The notes under the pieces: generated by a model
What the model was told of the DNA's origin: nothing
Databases searched by the model: none
Seen by the model: the letters and a program-made list of their open reading frames with translations, nothing else
Shown here: positions 39,085 to 50,227 of the stretch, in pieces
Position numbering within the stretch: the stretch's first letter is position 1
Layout: each line of letters begins with the position of its first letter
Origin: Nissolia schottii
Lineage: Eukaryota; Streptophyta; Magnoliopsida; Fabales; Fabaceae
DNA: 64,000 nucleotides
Direction of reading: 5' to 3'
NCBI GenBank assembly: GCA_003254905.1
Contig: QANU01058799.1
Span: 62,001-126,000, forward strand
Position numbers and translations under genes: made by a program

Positions 39085-39176
39085 AGTTAGGATTTGTGTT
39101 AGATTTAGGGTTATATGAGGGTTAGGGTTAGGATAGGATTTTTGTTAGATTTAGGGTAATATGAGAGTTAGGGTTA
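39085..39176. repeat. Telomere-like TTTAGGG/TTAGGG words in a tandem duplication
   Basis: Two units of about 52 bp, each reading AGGATTTxTGTTAGATTTAGGG followed by TATGAG and GTTAGGGTTA, stand side by side. They contain TTTAGGG, GGGTTAGGGTTAGG and similar words related to the plant telomere unit, but not a regular array. Confidence 0.6.
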
Positions 39177-39605
39177 TATATGTTTTATGAGAAATGTGAT
39201 GTGTATTCATTTTGTGTAGGACACCATGATGATTCATATAGGATGGATCATTAGATAAGATTCAATAAAGTGTAAATTATATTAAAATCTCATATAATAA
39301 TAAATAATGTGAATTGGTATAATATTCTACACAAAATGAGTCAAAATAACAACATTTAAACTAACTACATCATGAATTAAGAGGCTTGGTCATAATATCC
39401 TCTAGTTTGAGAGAGTTAGAAATTGGCAACAACAACAGGTGTATCAAGTTGTGTAGCTTTTCCCGCACCAAATAACAATCAAACTCAACATGTTTTTTTT
39501 GTCCTTTGACTTAAGGAAGGATTGTGAGCTAGGTACATGAAATTTATTGTCACAATAATGGAAAATAAGAAGATGGGAAGAGAACTTAAGATACCCTTTC
39601 GCTAT

Positions 39606-39952
39606 TTGCACACCTAAAAAATAATTATTCAAAAGTCACCCAACAAAATAAATAAACATTATATAATAAAAAAATAAATATTGTCATCAAACATTTTCTA
39701 CATGTCTTGTGCATGTGTGAGTTTATCATTACTACAAAACAGATAAATAAACATTATCACCGAATATTTTTACGTGGTCCTATATGTGCTTGTTTAATAT
39801 TGCTTTTTTTCTTTTGGTATTTGATAATATTTTGTTTCTTTCCTTTATAATGTTTGCTTATCTCCTTTATAATGTTTATTTCTCTATTTTATAATATATA
39901 TTTTTTTGTTTAGGTGACTGTTAAGTGATTATTTTTAAAGCGTATAAATAAT
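39606..39952. mobile_element. Fold-back MITE-like element, copy 1
   Basis: The left end (TTTGCACACCTAAAAAATAA, then AAAGTCACCCAACAAAATAA) is the imperfect reverse complement of the right end (TTTAGGTGACTGTTAAGTGATTATTTTTAAAGCG). Inside, ATAAACATTAT...ATATTGTCATCAAACA pairs with TTTGATAATATTTTG. A related copy lies at about 57378-57700. Borders approximate, non-coding. Confidence 0.6.
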
Positions 39953-40687
39953 ATTTTTGTTTGAGGTCCCATAAAAGAAGGTGAGACATTGCAGCTCACA
40001 AATAGTGATTCCTCCATTCCCAATTAAGTGTCACTTTTTTAACTTATTTATAAATCAATGTATCTAAACACAATTATATTTGGACACAATTGCATTCAAA
40101 TGTTTATAAATGAATCAAAAAGTGAAAGTAACATAACACTTAATTTGGGACAAAGAGAGTAGTGTATAGTGCCTAGTAATAAGTATCATTTAAACTCCTT
40201 AGAATGGTGGATTGCTTCTTTGACTTTAAGAGTGTATTTTTGAGTTTTATCTTAAAAGGGAAGAAAAGAAATTTTTTTGAGGGACTTAGTTGTAACTTTA
40301 ATGTGTTAAAACTAAAATTAAGTCCTCTAATAAAATATCTCATCATTTATCCAATAAAATAATATTGTCCTACATTTTTCCTTATTAATTCAATGATGCA
40401 ATTTCTTATTTTAAAATATTTTTGCTCTTATTTTTTAAATGACCAATTTGTCTAGTGTTATTTTCGATAGGGCCAGCACTGAGAGTTTATTAAAAAAGAA
40501 AAGAAAATAGATCATCTCAATTGTAATTTTTGTCAATGTGTTGTCAAGTGTGATATTTTAACATTATTTTTTTTGTTACTTATATTATATATAAAACTCA
40601 CTTCATCAATTAATGGTAAGAAATCATACTTAACAATACATGATAAGAAATGTAATAGATAGAGAATATATTTCAACAAAGAATATT

Positions 40688-40890
40688 CTAGGGCTGTCAG
40701 ACGCGTCAGCCCGACCAGTTTAGGCCCGACTCGATTAATCTGTGGGCCTAAACAGACTTTTACTATTAGCAAACTGAGTTTTATGTATTTGATTCGTCCA
40801 TTTATGTGAGTAAATGAGTTAGTTTATAAGATATATTTATGTTAACACTAAACAGACCAATTTGACTAACGGGTTAAACAGGTCAGATTT
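40688..40890. mobile_element. hAT-type terminus-like repeat
   Basis: Begins TAGGGCTGTCAGACGCGTCAG and continues with GGCCCGAC/GGGCCTAAAC words, like the terminal part of short plant hAT elements (TAGGGCTGTCA...). The other end (ACGGGTTAAACAGGTCAG at about 40870) carries related words. No transposase. Confidence 0.4.
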
Positions 40891-41145
40891 CATGTCTTTG
40901 GTTTGATAATATACCATATAGAAGAAATAGGGGTACCATATAGAAGAAATAGGTGACCCATAATTTGAAACCAAACCCGATGAATACTGGTTCCCTAATC
41001 GGGTCCGGATTTGATCAACGACTAAACGCTAATCGCTTTCAATGGATCGGATCAGATCAGAGTGGGTTGAAGAAGGCTCTCCCACTGCAGCGTAGTACTA
41101 CCTTCTCAAAACGCTTCAGATTGCACAAACCGGGTGAAAACTAAA

Positions 41146-42035
41146 ATGGCGGGAAAATTTGGCGCCACTAGAGCACTCGCTGTTCTTCCCCTACATAACC
41201 CCTTCCCTCCCTCTACTTGGTCCTCACTCGCCCAACCCTTTATCTCTCCTCGTCTCATTCCCAACCGCCATAACCACGTTCTCAGAATGGCCCAACCAGA
41301 GTCCCACGTCACAAACGGTTCCACCGAGATCCAAGAGCCATCCCTCAAGATCCCCAAGCTCCACCAAAACGGCGACGTTTCCGCCGATCAACCTCTCCTC
41401 CGTGTGAAGAAGCTCTCTGACAAGGCCGTTGTTCCGTCTAGGGCTTCTCCTCTCTCCGCCGGCTACGATCTCTCCAGGTGCCTCTCTCTCTCCCTCTGTC
41501 TGTTACAACCAACTTAACCGTATACGATTAGTCTGTAAGAGTCAGTTCCTGTCTGAAATTATTTGTGTTTATTTTATTTTTGTTACAGTGCGGTGGAGAC
41601 GACGGTGCCGGCGAGAGGGAAGGCTCTGGTGGCTACTGACCTCAGCATTTCGATTCCGGAAGGCACCTATGCTCGCGTTGGTAATTCCCTAATTTTCTAT
41701 TTGATTGTGGGAAATGTTGTTTTTTGTTTTGTTTAGGGTTTAGTTAGGCGCTTTGTGTTTTGTGTTGATCTAGTTTGAGGGGTTTTGCAGCTCCGCGGTC
41801 GGGTCTTGCGTGGAAGCATTCTATTGACGTTGGCGCTGGGGTGATTGATGCCGATTACAGGGGTCCGGTTGGGGTGATACTGTTCAACTATTCGGATGTT
41901 GATTTTGAGGTGAAGGTTGGTGATCGGGTTGCGCAGCTGATCCTTGAGAAGATTGTCACGCCTGATGTTGTTGAGGTTGTGGATTTGGACTCCACTGTTA
42001 GGGGTGAAGGTGGATTTGGTTCCACTGGTGTTTGA
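41146..42035 (+). CDS. DUT: dUTPase (deoxyuridine triphosphatase)
   Basis: Trimeric enzyme that hydrolyses dUTP to dUMP and pyrophosphate, keeping uracil out of DNA and feeding thymidylate synthesis. Three exons: 41146-41477, 41589-41680, 41791-42035; phases fit and give 222 residues. All five dUTPase motifs are present: SAGYDLS (about 104-110), [33 protein letters not shown], and the C-terminal [10 protein letters not shown] arm. The first 47 residues, rich in Ser, Pro and Arg, look like an organellar transit peptide; a second in-frame ATG at 41287 starts [11 protein letters not shown] and would give a cytosolic or nuclear form. The frame opens with GTG at 41134 but the first ATG is at 41146. 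Downstream lies a long AT-rich region without a gene. Confidence 0.96.
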
Positions 42036-42159
42036 TTTTGTGGTGTTTTCATTCTATGTGTTGCGTTTAGGGTTAGTGGGATACGGAGAAAGCTTGTTGC
42101 TGGTTTTGTACAACAGTTGGTGGGCGTTGTTATGCTTTGCTTTCTCCTAGCTACTACTA

Positions 42160-44890
42160 TTAGGGATGTAAACAAATGGTCTTTGGTTTTAGTCAATTCA
42201 AGTTCTATTGTTATATCTTTTGCTAGTGTGTTTTATTTTCCAAATACTGCAATTATTCTATTCGATTCTGTTACTAATATACACTGAAATATATAGATAT
42301 TCATATATTACTCTCTCCCTATTGTTAACAGATTCATAGAATTTAACCAAACATAATACATTGGAGAATATAAACTCAGTATTTCAAATTGGTGACAAAA
42401 GCTCTGCAACACCTTTTTTTTCCCCTCTAGCAGAACGGGATTTCTTGATTCACCTTGTCAGCTTTCTAGCTTTTAGACTTGCATAAATGATAGCAATTGT
42501 CAACCATGATCGGTATTTTCATCCACGGGAATGATACTGCTGCGCAGAGAACGGTTTCCTAAAATTTGACTGAAGAATATCGACAGAAGTTCCCAGAAAT
42601 CATTGCTTAATATACTGTAAATTGATTTTAAAAAGACACTAAAAATGCAATGCAATGCGATGCACATTATATGTACACGCAATTGAATAACTGACATTGT
42701 TGATTTAGGCTTTGTTTGTGAGTTAAGTTTAGAATGGGAAGGTAAGAAGAACCCTTGGAAGTATTGAGACACTTCATGTAGATCCTGGTTTAATGTCTTC
42801 GTCTTCTGACCTTGGTGGGGAATGTGGAGTAGCTTACGAAAGATATTTTCCAATGGGAACAGTAGGCAGCAGGAAAGGATAAGCCCTGGTACTCTACTGA
42901 GCAAGCTAGTTTTATTTCTCAGCAAAAAGGGAAGCCATATTGAATATTGATAATTTTTTTGGGTACAATATCGTATTAATGGTTTAATTTACAATTTAGT
43001 ACATGTAAACCTGTCTGTTACAGTATGAATTGATGGAAAAGGACATGGCATCAGCTAAATTGCAAAATAATCATTGGCTAATCTTTGTGGCGTAAGTGAG
43101 TTATGCATATTTTAAATCATAGGCTTTGTCAAGTTCACAGCTTCATTGGATGATTGCATTATACAAATATTTTTACATGCAGACATCAACCCGTGTTAGC
43201 ACATCAAGCTCCATACATCCATGTTAGTATTCCTTCTAGTAGCAGTTCTCTGTATGATGATTATGAAAGGACTTGTTCGGCATGAAAACTAGTCTACAAA
43301 GGATGGAAATGCAGTTGACACATATAACCATGGAAGTTAACTGTGCATGCTGTTATTGGTTCCTAAACATTGCAATAATAATTCTCTTCGTCATATTGTC
43401 TCCCCAATCCTTCAATCACCACCAATCTTGTATCTTCTTGCAAGAAAGACATGCAGGACACGTTTATTCATATATACATCCATATTTTCAGGACTAGGCT
43501 CATGGTTTTTTCCTATGTTTTTGTGTTTTAACAGGTGAAGAGGTGGAGCCTGGTTAGGATTTTTTTGGGTCAGGTTATTTTAAGAGCTAATGCTACCCGA
43601 AAAGATTTGAACTTAGATGTCAGTATTTACATACTTATATTCCAATCTTAATTCCCACCACTTGAAAAAAAACGTAGAAAATGTCCAGAGTTTATTTAAT
43701 TTATTACCCCTTCAATCCACTTCTTTCTTGCTATCAATGACCAAGGATTGCTTAGTGGATGATTTTCTACACACTCTCTCGTTTGATAAAAATTCTCCCC
43801 ACGAGGATTGCAAATAAACTGACACAAAGGAGAAACATGCATCTCGTGTATCAAAAAGCAATCACAGAACAGAACGGAACAAAGTGACTATTGCCTATTG
43901 GTATCAAATGTGATCTTCCTCTCCCCCTATGTTGTGATGAACATCGGCCAAATATGACATTAACCTATCTACATAAAATCAAGGATTACCTGTTAGGAGT
44001 GAATTTTGACAAAATAAAGGATGATAATTTTGTTAGGATTTAAATTTGTTTGTTTTCCATAGGTTTAGACTTATCTTTGTTTTGTTCTTGTCTAAATAAT
44101 TTATTCTTATAACCAATTTATCTATTTAGTAACATTTCTGGTATTTGACTCACTTAAGTTCAACCAGTCTTTCTATTCAAAATGTCTTCAAATTTATTAG
44201 CCACTCTGTTAGATAACAGTTTTTGAATGGTTTGTTAGGCTTGAGTGGAAATGTGAAGGTGGAAAATGAAGGAGTGAAAATTTACAACCCTCATTTTATT
44301 TCCTTCATCTTCCATCTTCCATTCTTCATTCATTTTTTCCAGGAAAGAAGAGAACCACTACTATGTTTAATCATCATGACTAATGACCTTTGGATGACTG
44401 GTGACCTTTTGTTTTAAATCTCGTTTCTGGTTGTTTTGTGTAAATTTTCATGCTGTTATTTCTTATTCCCTCCTTTTCTCAATCTCCGAAACTGGGTGAC
44501 ACTCCTTTTGCTCTGAATTTTTTAGCACCCAAAGCCTCCTTGTTCATCAGTGTCGGCTGTAAAATAAGCTCTAGTGTGGCCGGTTACCTCTCTGGCCTAA
44601 TCTTTCAAATTGAGGAACTGGTTAGTGATTAGTTTTGTGTTCATCAGGGTAATGTTATGCCTGACATTTATGAGGATTTTAGCGTGTATATTTTTCTTTG
44701 TAAAACTGTGTTTCTCCATAATAACATTGTGTGTGGGGAACTGAAATTGCCGAACCTGAGGCAATTTCAGAATTTTTTTGATTTGTTTTTTACAAAAAGT
44801 CTGTTAGCGCCTGAAATCGCCGGACCTTGACCCTGATTTGCTTTGGTTTCCAATTTTAGACTAGGCCTTGAGGAGTTCTTCTGTGAAGCT
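42160..44890. other. Intergenic, dUTPase to plant-mobile-domain gene
   Basis: No host gene recognised. Open frames at 42500-42925, 43273-43538 and 44223-44632 show no known protein, conserved motif or splice logic. The right end (44750-44960) with CTCTATAAATATGGC at about 44890 may be the promoter of the following gene. Confidence 0.5.
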
Positions 44891-44974
44891 CTATAAATAT
44901 GGCTTCCTCTCTACCTCCATTCATTCAACATTCTTCAAGAAATCTTCATTTTTTTAGTTAAAATTAGTGTTAGA

Positions 44975-45913
44975 ATGGTGACGTCTCTTAAGGTTGATGA
45001 TTCTGTGGATCCCTCATTATACATATCGGAACAAACTTTTGAGGATAATCGGGTTTATATTTAAATTTATCCATTATTCATGTTATATTTTATTCTTTAT
45101 TTTTTTAAGTATATCGTTAAAAAGCGAGACACAAATTATGCTCTACACTTGCTTTACTATTAAGATCATGTGTACCAGAAATGCATGCGTGCTTTGACAT
45201 TTAAATTTTTTTAGTGCTAAGTACTTCTTATTTGTTTTGTTAAGTATGTCATTAAAAAGTGAACATTTGCCTTACTATTAGGAACATATGTACCATAAAC
45301 ATGCATTTAATTTGACATTTAAAAAAAATTATTCATAAGTACCTGTTGTTTGTTTTTTAATGTTCATTTTATTATTACAGTATGCGAGTGTGTTACGAAT
45401 TAAACACAAGATTATTGAGCCACTAAATCCCCTTATACAACCATATCAAGAAAGAGTTATGCTACACGTACGCCAAAAATTATACACTATACATACACCT
45501 CGTACTTATATACATAAAGTTTGTGTTTTAACTCATATAATGTTTGTACACTTAATTAAGTATAATTGAGAGTATCATTTACAAGTTTGTAATGTTTGTG
45601 CACTCGTGAAAATAAAGTTTGTGCATTATTAATGGTGTATGTATGAGTGTATGAAATTGGGTGTACATGTAGCATTTTTGATATACAAAATGTCAGTTTG
45701 TTACAGGTGACTTTATTACCTCAAGTTGGAGTAAACCAAGAACTTGTCTTTGCTCTTGTTGAGCGATGGAGGCTAGAGACACATACGTTTCATCAACCAC
45801 ATGACAAGTGTGCGGTGACATTAGAAGATGTGACGATGTTACTTGGGATTCGTACTAATGGTGAAGCCTTAATCAGACCTAAGACAATATTCAATGGACC
45901 ATCTCTTGAACAT
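44975..45913 (+). CDS. Plant mobile domain (PMD) gene, truncated by gap
   Basis: Encodes the start of a plant mobile domain, the fold shared by MAIN/MAIL1-like nuclear proteins, by proteins labelled phosphatase 7 long form homologues, and by Mutator/gypsy-borne genes. Three exons read cleanly: 44975-45052, 45381-45467, 45707-45913, with all junctions in phase 0. Exon 1 begins MVTSLKVDDSVDPSLYISEQ; exon 2 contains IIEPLNPLIQPYQERV; exon 3 contains VFALVERWRLETHTFHQP, then CAVTLEDVTMLLGIRTNGEA, the hallmark of the family (LVERWR-PETHTFH and TLxDVxxLLGL). No stop occurs before the N run at 45914. A TATA-like CTATAAATA at about 44890 is well placed. Either a host gene or a transposon-borne copy; the rest lies in the gap. 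Confidence 0.75.
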
Positions 45914-46383
45914 NNNNNNNNNNNNNNNNNNNNNNNNNNNNNNNNNNNNNNNNNNNNNNNNNNNNNNNNNNNNNNNNNNNNNNNNNNNNNNNNNNNNNNN
46001 NNNNNNNNNNNNNNNNNNNNNNNNNNNNNNNNNNNNNNNNNNNNNNNNNNNNNNNNNNNNNNNNNNNNNNNNNNNNNNNNNNNNNNNNNNNNNNNNNNNN
46101 NNNNNNNNNNNNNNNNNNNNNNNNNNNNNNNNNNNNNNNNNNNNNNNNNNNNNNNNNNNNNNNNNNNNNNNNNNNNNNNNNNNNNNNNNNNNNNNNNNNN
46201 NNNNNNNNNNNNNNNNNNNNNNNNNNNNNNNNNNNNNNNNNNNNNNNNNNNNNNNNNNNNNNNNNNNNNNNNNNNNNNNNNNNNNNNNNNNNNNNNNNNN
46301 NNNNNNNNNNNNNNNNNNNNNNNNNNNNNNNNNNNNNNNNNNNNNNNNNNNNNNNNNNNNNNNNNNNNNNNNNNNNNNNNNNN
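45914..46383. other. Assembly gap (470 N)
   Basis: Unknown bases that interrupt the plant-mobile-domain gene. Open frames that span it are artefacts. The flank to the right (46384-46495) holds CCCAACCC/ACCCATGTACACCCC words typical of dispersed repeats, so the gap may hide repetitive DNA. Confidence 0.99.
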
Positions 46384-46549
46384 AGGTTTGTCGGGTGCCT
46401 CCAAAAAAGACCCAACCCAACAAAGGATGGTCAAATCTCTTACACGAATGAGTCCAACCCAAATTCGACCCATGTACACCCCTATCCATGGTAATAATAT
46501 AATTAGCATCCAATTTACATCATGCACCGAAATTTGCAAAGAGCATTAA

Positions 46550-48985
46550 AGTCTTTGTTGTGTAAATGTGATAAATATAATAGCCAAAATACTTTAATAA
46601 CAACAAAAACGATTAACTCTCCTATTATTATATTAACCGGGGATGCTAATTTCACCTAAATAAATAGAAGACGTGTTTGATCCATCAGTGTGATGAAAAA
46701 TGAAAGAAAAAAAACAACCAAAATGCTGATACAATAAAATGTAACTGTTCATTCGACCAAAAAAGAAAGAAAGAAAGCAACCATTCTTAGTAAGCATAAG
46801 CTGAAAGAGATTGAAGTACACTTAAATTTGGAAAATAATTGAGCATTTCCAAAATGCTCTGTGAAATTAGGGCAACTTCCCCGTTACCCATTTCAAATTT
46901 TTAGTTCTGTGTGGAACATTAGTTTATTAATTGAAGAATCTAGTTACTAATTAAATTAATGTGTGACTGTCTTGTCATATTCTTGTTGTAGTAGTTAATT
47001 GTGGCTAAGTCCTGCACTTCAAGGGCATGCGGCCAAACCAAAAATCAGTGTAACGTGCTGGTATATTCTTTCATGCAAGTAAGTGTAAACATTCTGGTCC
47101 ATGGCTATGACTGAAAATTCTATTGGAATACCAACGAGAAATCCAAACGAATATAGCCGTTGCTGAATTGTTTTTGACCATTATAAAAAGCGTTGGTAAC
47201 TTTTTAAGTTTACTTTTTGTTAATCTAAACGAATTCAGTCGTTGTACAAATTTGAATCCTAGCAGAACTAAGGACAAACAGAAAATGCTACCGTCGAGAT
47301 ACCCAAGAACCTGCGTGGTCAATATATTAATATCATTGTTTCATAGTTTTTTTTTATTTTAATTTTTTTTATAAAAATGTTATTTGTACATTAATTTAAG
47401 TGTAAACCCGAAGTCTCTCTGCTCATACATATTATGAGACTCACATTCAATGAACCGTGCATGAATTAATAATAAATTTTGGAAAAGGCTAACAACTTGT
47501 CAAGAGTTTAATAATGAAATTTTTTGAAACTTTTGTGTATTTCATATATTAAAATATTTAATTTTTTTTAATCTTTCTAATAAAAATGTTTTTTTATTGA
47601 ATTCTTAAGAAGTTTTCTTATAACACTGGTCGGAAAAATTCTAATTTTTTTAAGTATCTTTAATTTATTACTAAAAGCTTAAAAATCTTAATTTTTAACA
47701 AATGCCTTTGATGTGCTAGTAAGAGCACCAGTTACAAAACTTTTTTTTTTTATAAACAAAACTTCGTTTCTATATACGAGTCATTATCGTATAATTATAG
47801 AGGATTAAATAGAGCGTACACTACCAATAATTGAGCATTATTTTAGCTTCATTTGATGATATTGCACACTTTTATTTTAAGTTGTTGTTTTATCATTAGT
47901 AGAACATAATTTACCTCAGGGCTATATTAGCTAGCTATAATTTATTCACATATACCGTATATTTTAGAATTTAATGGTTATATATTTATGGTGTAAGTTT
48001 ACCATGTCATTCAATCAAATTATTTTAAATGCGTTTTTACGTGAAATTTGATTCAATAGACTGTCCGCCACGTAAATCAAATAAATAAGTGTAAAAAATG
48101 TAAGGGTTACACCTTTTTAGCAATGATGCGGATTCAAAAACAATAATCATTGTTTACTGGAATAACAAGTAGTGTTTGATACAAAGATTGTAACAAAGAT
48201 ACAATGAAATAAACTTAAATTATTAAAGAAATAGACTGAAAAGAAGAAAAACAAAACAAGAAGAATAAATAAAGAAAGGAAAATGAGAAATCTACTTGAT
48301 TTTTCTCAGCGCTCTTTGTCGTTGGGACGTGTTGAGACTTTGAGAATTCTTAATAAGTAAAATTCATCTTTTTTTTTTTTCCTTCTGTTCTAGACCATTG
48401 GCTTGCTCGCCACATGTCTTTCCTAAACGGTTGCAGTTTGATCCTCAGAATTTCACTTCTCCCATCTTCCTTATTTTCCACAAGTGGGCCGTTGTAAATT
48501 TATGCATATTCTTCGTAACCATCATACATTGTTGGTGGGCACACCTTGCTTTTGGACAATTTGCAAGCTGAACTTGATTTCTTCTTAGACTCATCATGCC
48601 TTGGCAGTTTGAAAGGTCAAGTTCTTTATTTAACATTTCAATTTCATCTAAGGTTTATTGTCAATTTGGGTCAGTTCATTGCTTACTCCCCAATTCTTGA
48701 TGGGCANGTGTCAATAAGGCTTTTCTTTCGACCTTTTCATTATCTTTGAAAATCCCTTTGATGATTTTACTTGAATACGCTTATCATATATTTTCACAAT
48801 AATAAAATGCATAACTTTTTAAATAGTGAGTGAGATAATTAACTATTTCTATTTATGTAGCTTGATTTGATTGCATGAACGAGTGAATAAACTATATACT
48901 TTTTCTTTGGTAAGTAAGAAGTTTAGGTAGGTTTGACATCGGTTATCCTACCATGATCGCACTATACTTCTAAACTCTTTGAACA
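46550..48985. other. Intergenic, no gene seen
   Basis: AT-rich; a single N at 48707 interrupts an otherwise open but unrecognised frame. No host gene seen. Confidence 0.5.
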
Positions 48986-48989
48986 CTTA

Positions 48990-49465
48990 GGCTTGGTTTG
49001 GTAAAGATGTGCCTTTTCAAAAGCTAATGAGCTCTCTTGACTCTCCGAAAATTGCTCTTAAAAAGTCATAGTGGTATTGTTTGGTAACATATGATAAAAA
49101 TGTCTTTCAATAAACAAAAGTCACAAAATATTATTTGGTAAATATATTATAAAATTCCTCCTAAAATATAAAATATTAAAATAGACGTAAATAATAAAAG
49201 GATTGACGAGAGAGAATCAAGATTTTAATGGATATATGGATAAAGTTGAATTTTTCTTTTAATTTTAAATTATTTAGTCTTTTTACATTTTTGAGAGTGT
49301 AAGTCAAATATGAAAAACTACTTTTGAGAGCTTTTAGAAGCACCTCTGACTCTGATAAACCAAGAGCAAAAGCTCTTTAGCTTTTCTGTTTACCAAACAC
49401 AAAAACATAACTTATATTTTTTGAGAACAATAGCACATTCTCAAAAAGTTTTACCAAACAGAGCC
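48990..49465 (+). mobile_element. Tourist-like MITE, copy B (complete)
   Basis: Starts GGCTTGGTTTGGTAAAG and ends TTTTACCAAACAGAGCC, imperfect terminal inverted repeats of the GGCTTTGTTTGG type, with TTA directly outside both ends (48987-48989 and 49466-49468). TTA duplications and such termini are typical of PIF/Harbinger (Tourist) MITEs. Size 476 bp, no coding capacity. An end-truncated copy lies in opposite orientation at 31186-31561. Confidence 0.82.
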
Positions 49466-50227
49466 TTAATAGGATGAGCCATTTTCTGACTAATATTGCC
49501 AACCATCTTTGGCAAAAAATAAAAATAAACCACTTTATACTATGGACATCCCTCTGTCCACTCTTAGATGTCGCTTTTGACAAATGCACACGAATTAAAA
49601 AAGTAAATATAATTTGTACATACTTAAAGAAAACATAAAATGTTTAGACGAAATTATTCTTCAATTAGTGAAAAAGATTGTTATGCAAAATTTTAATACT
49701 ATTAATACAATAATAACAAGTTCACAACTTCATAATATCAATTAATATTTTTTAAATCTAATAAAATAATAATTAATTTTAAATAAAATTTTAGATAAAA
49801 TAGGAGAGAGATAATATGAATTAAACTCTTCAAATATTTAATTTTAGAAAGGGTTGTGAAATTTAAGTTAGTGCTTGAGTGGGGTCAGCTGCTGGGTGAG
49901 ACAAGTAGACCCCTCCAACGGATCTGAATGACTTGCACTGTGGCAGCAACAGCCCGCCCGTTTGTCAAAATTTGAAATTCTTGTCCTTTCTCTCTCATTA
50001 ACTCTGAAAATTACATTATATTTTCCCCTTTCTCTTTATTAAAAAAATATTTCTTGGGCAACGTTCCACTTCCCACAGCCTTTCTTCTCTCTTATCTAAT
50101 TGGTTGAAATTTCAAATCTCCCCCTCCCCCTTTCTCCACTCAAACCTTCCCCATTTCTTCAACCCATCTGTGTCGCTTTCATTTTACCACTCCCCCCTTT
50201 TTTCTCCCTTGCCACAAAAAAATCTCC

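Noticed and set aside
16050..42035. Apparent clustering of organelle-targeted genes
   Set aside because: The genes are on different strands, far apart and in unrelated pathways; such spacing is expected by chance in plant genomes.
45793..46549. Long frames across the N run on both strands
   Set aside because: The N bases contain no stops, so these frames are artefacts.
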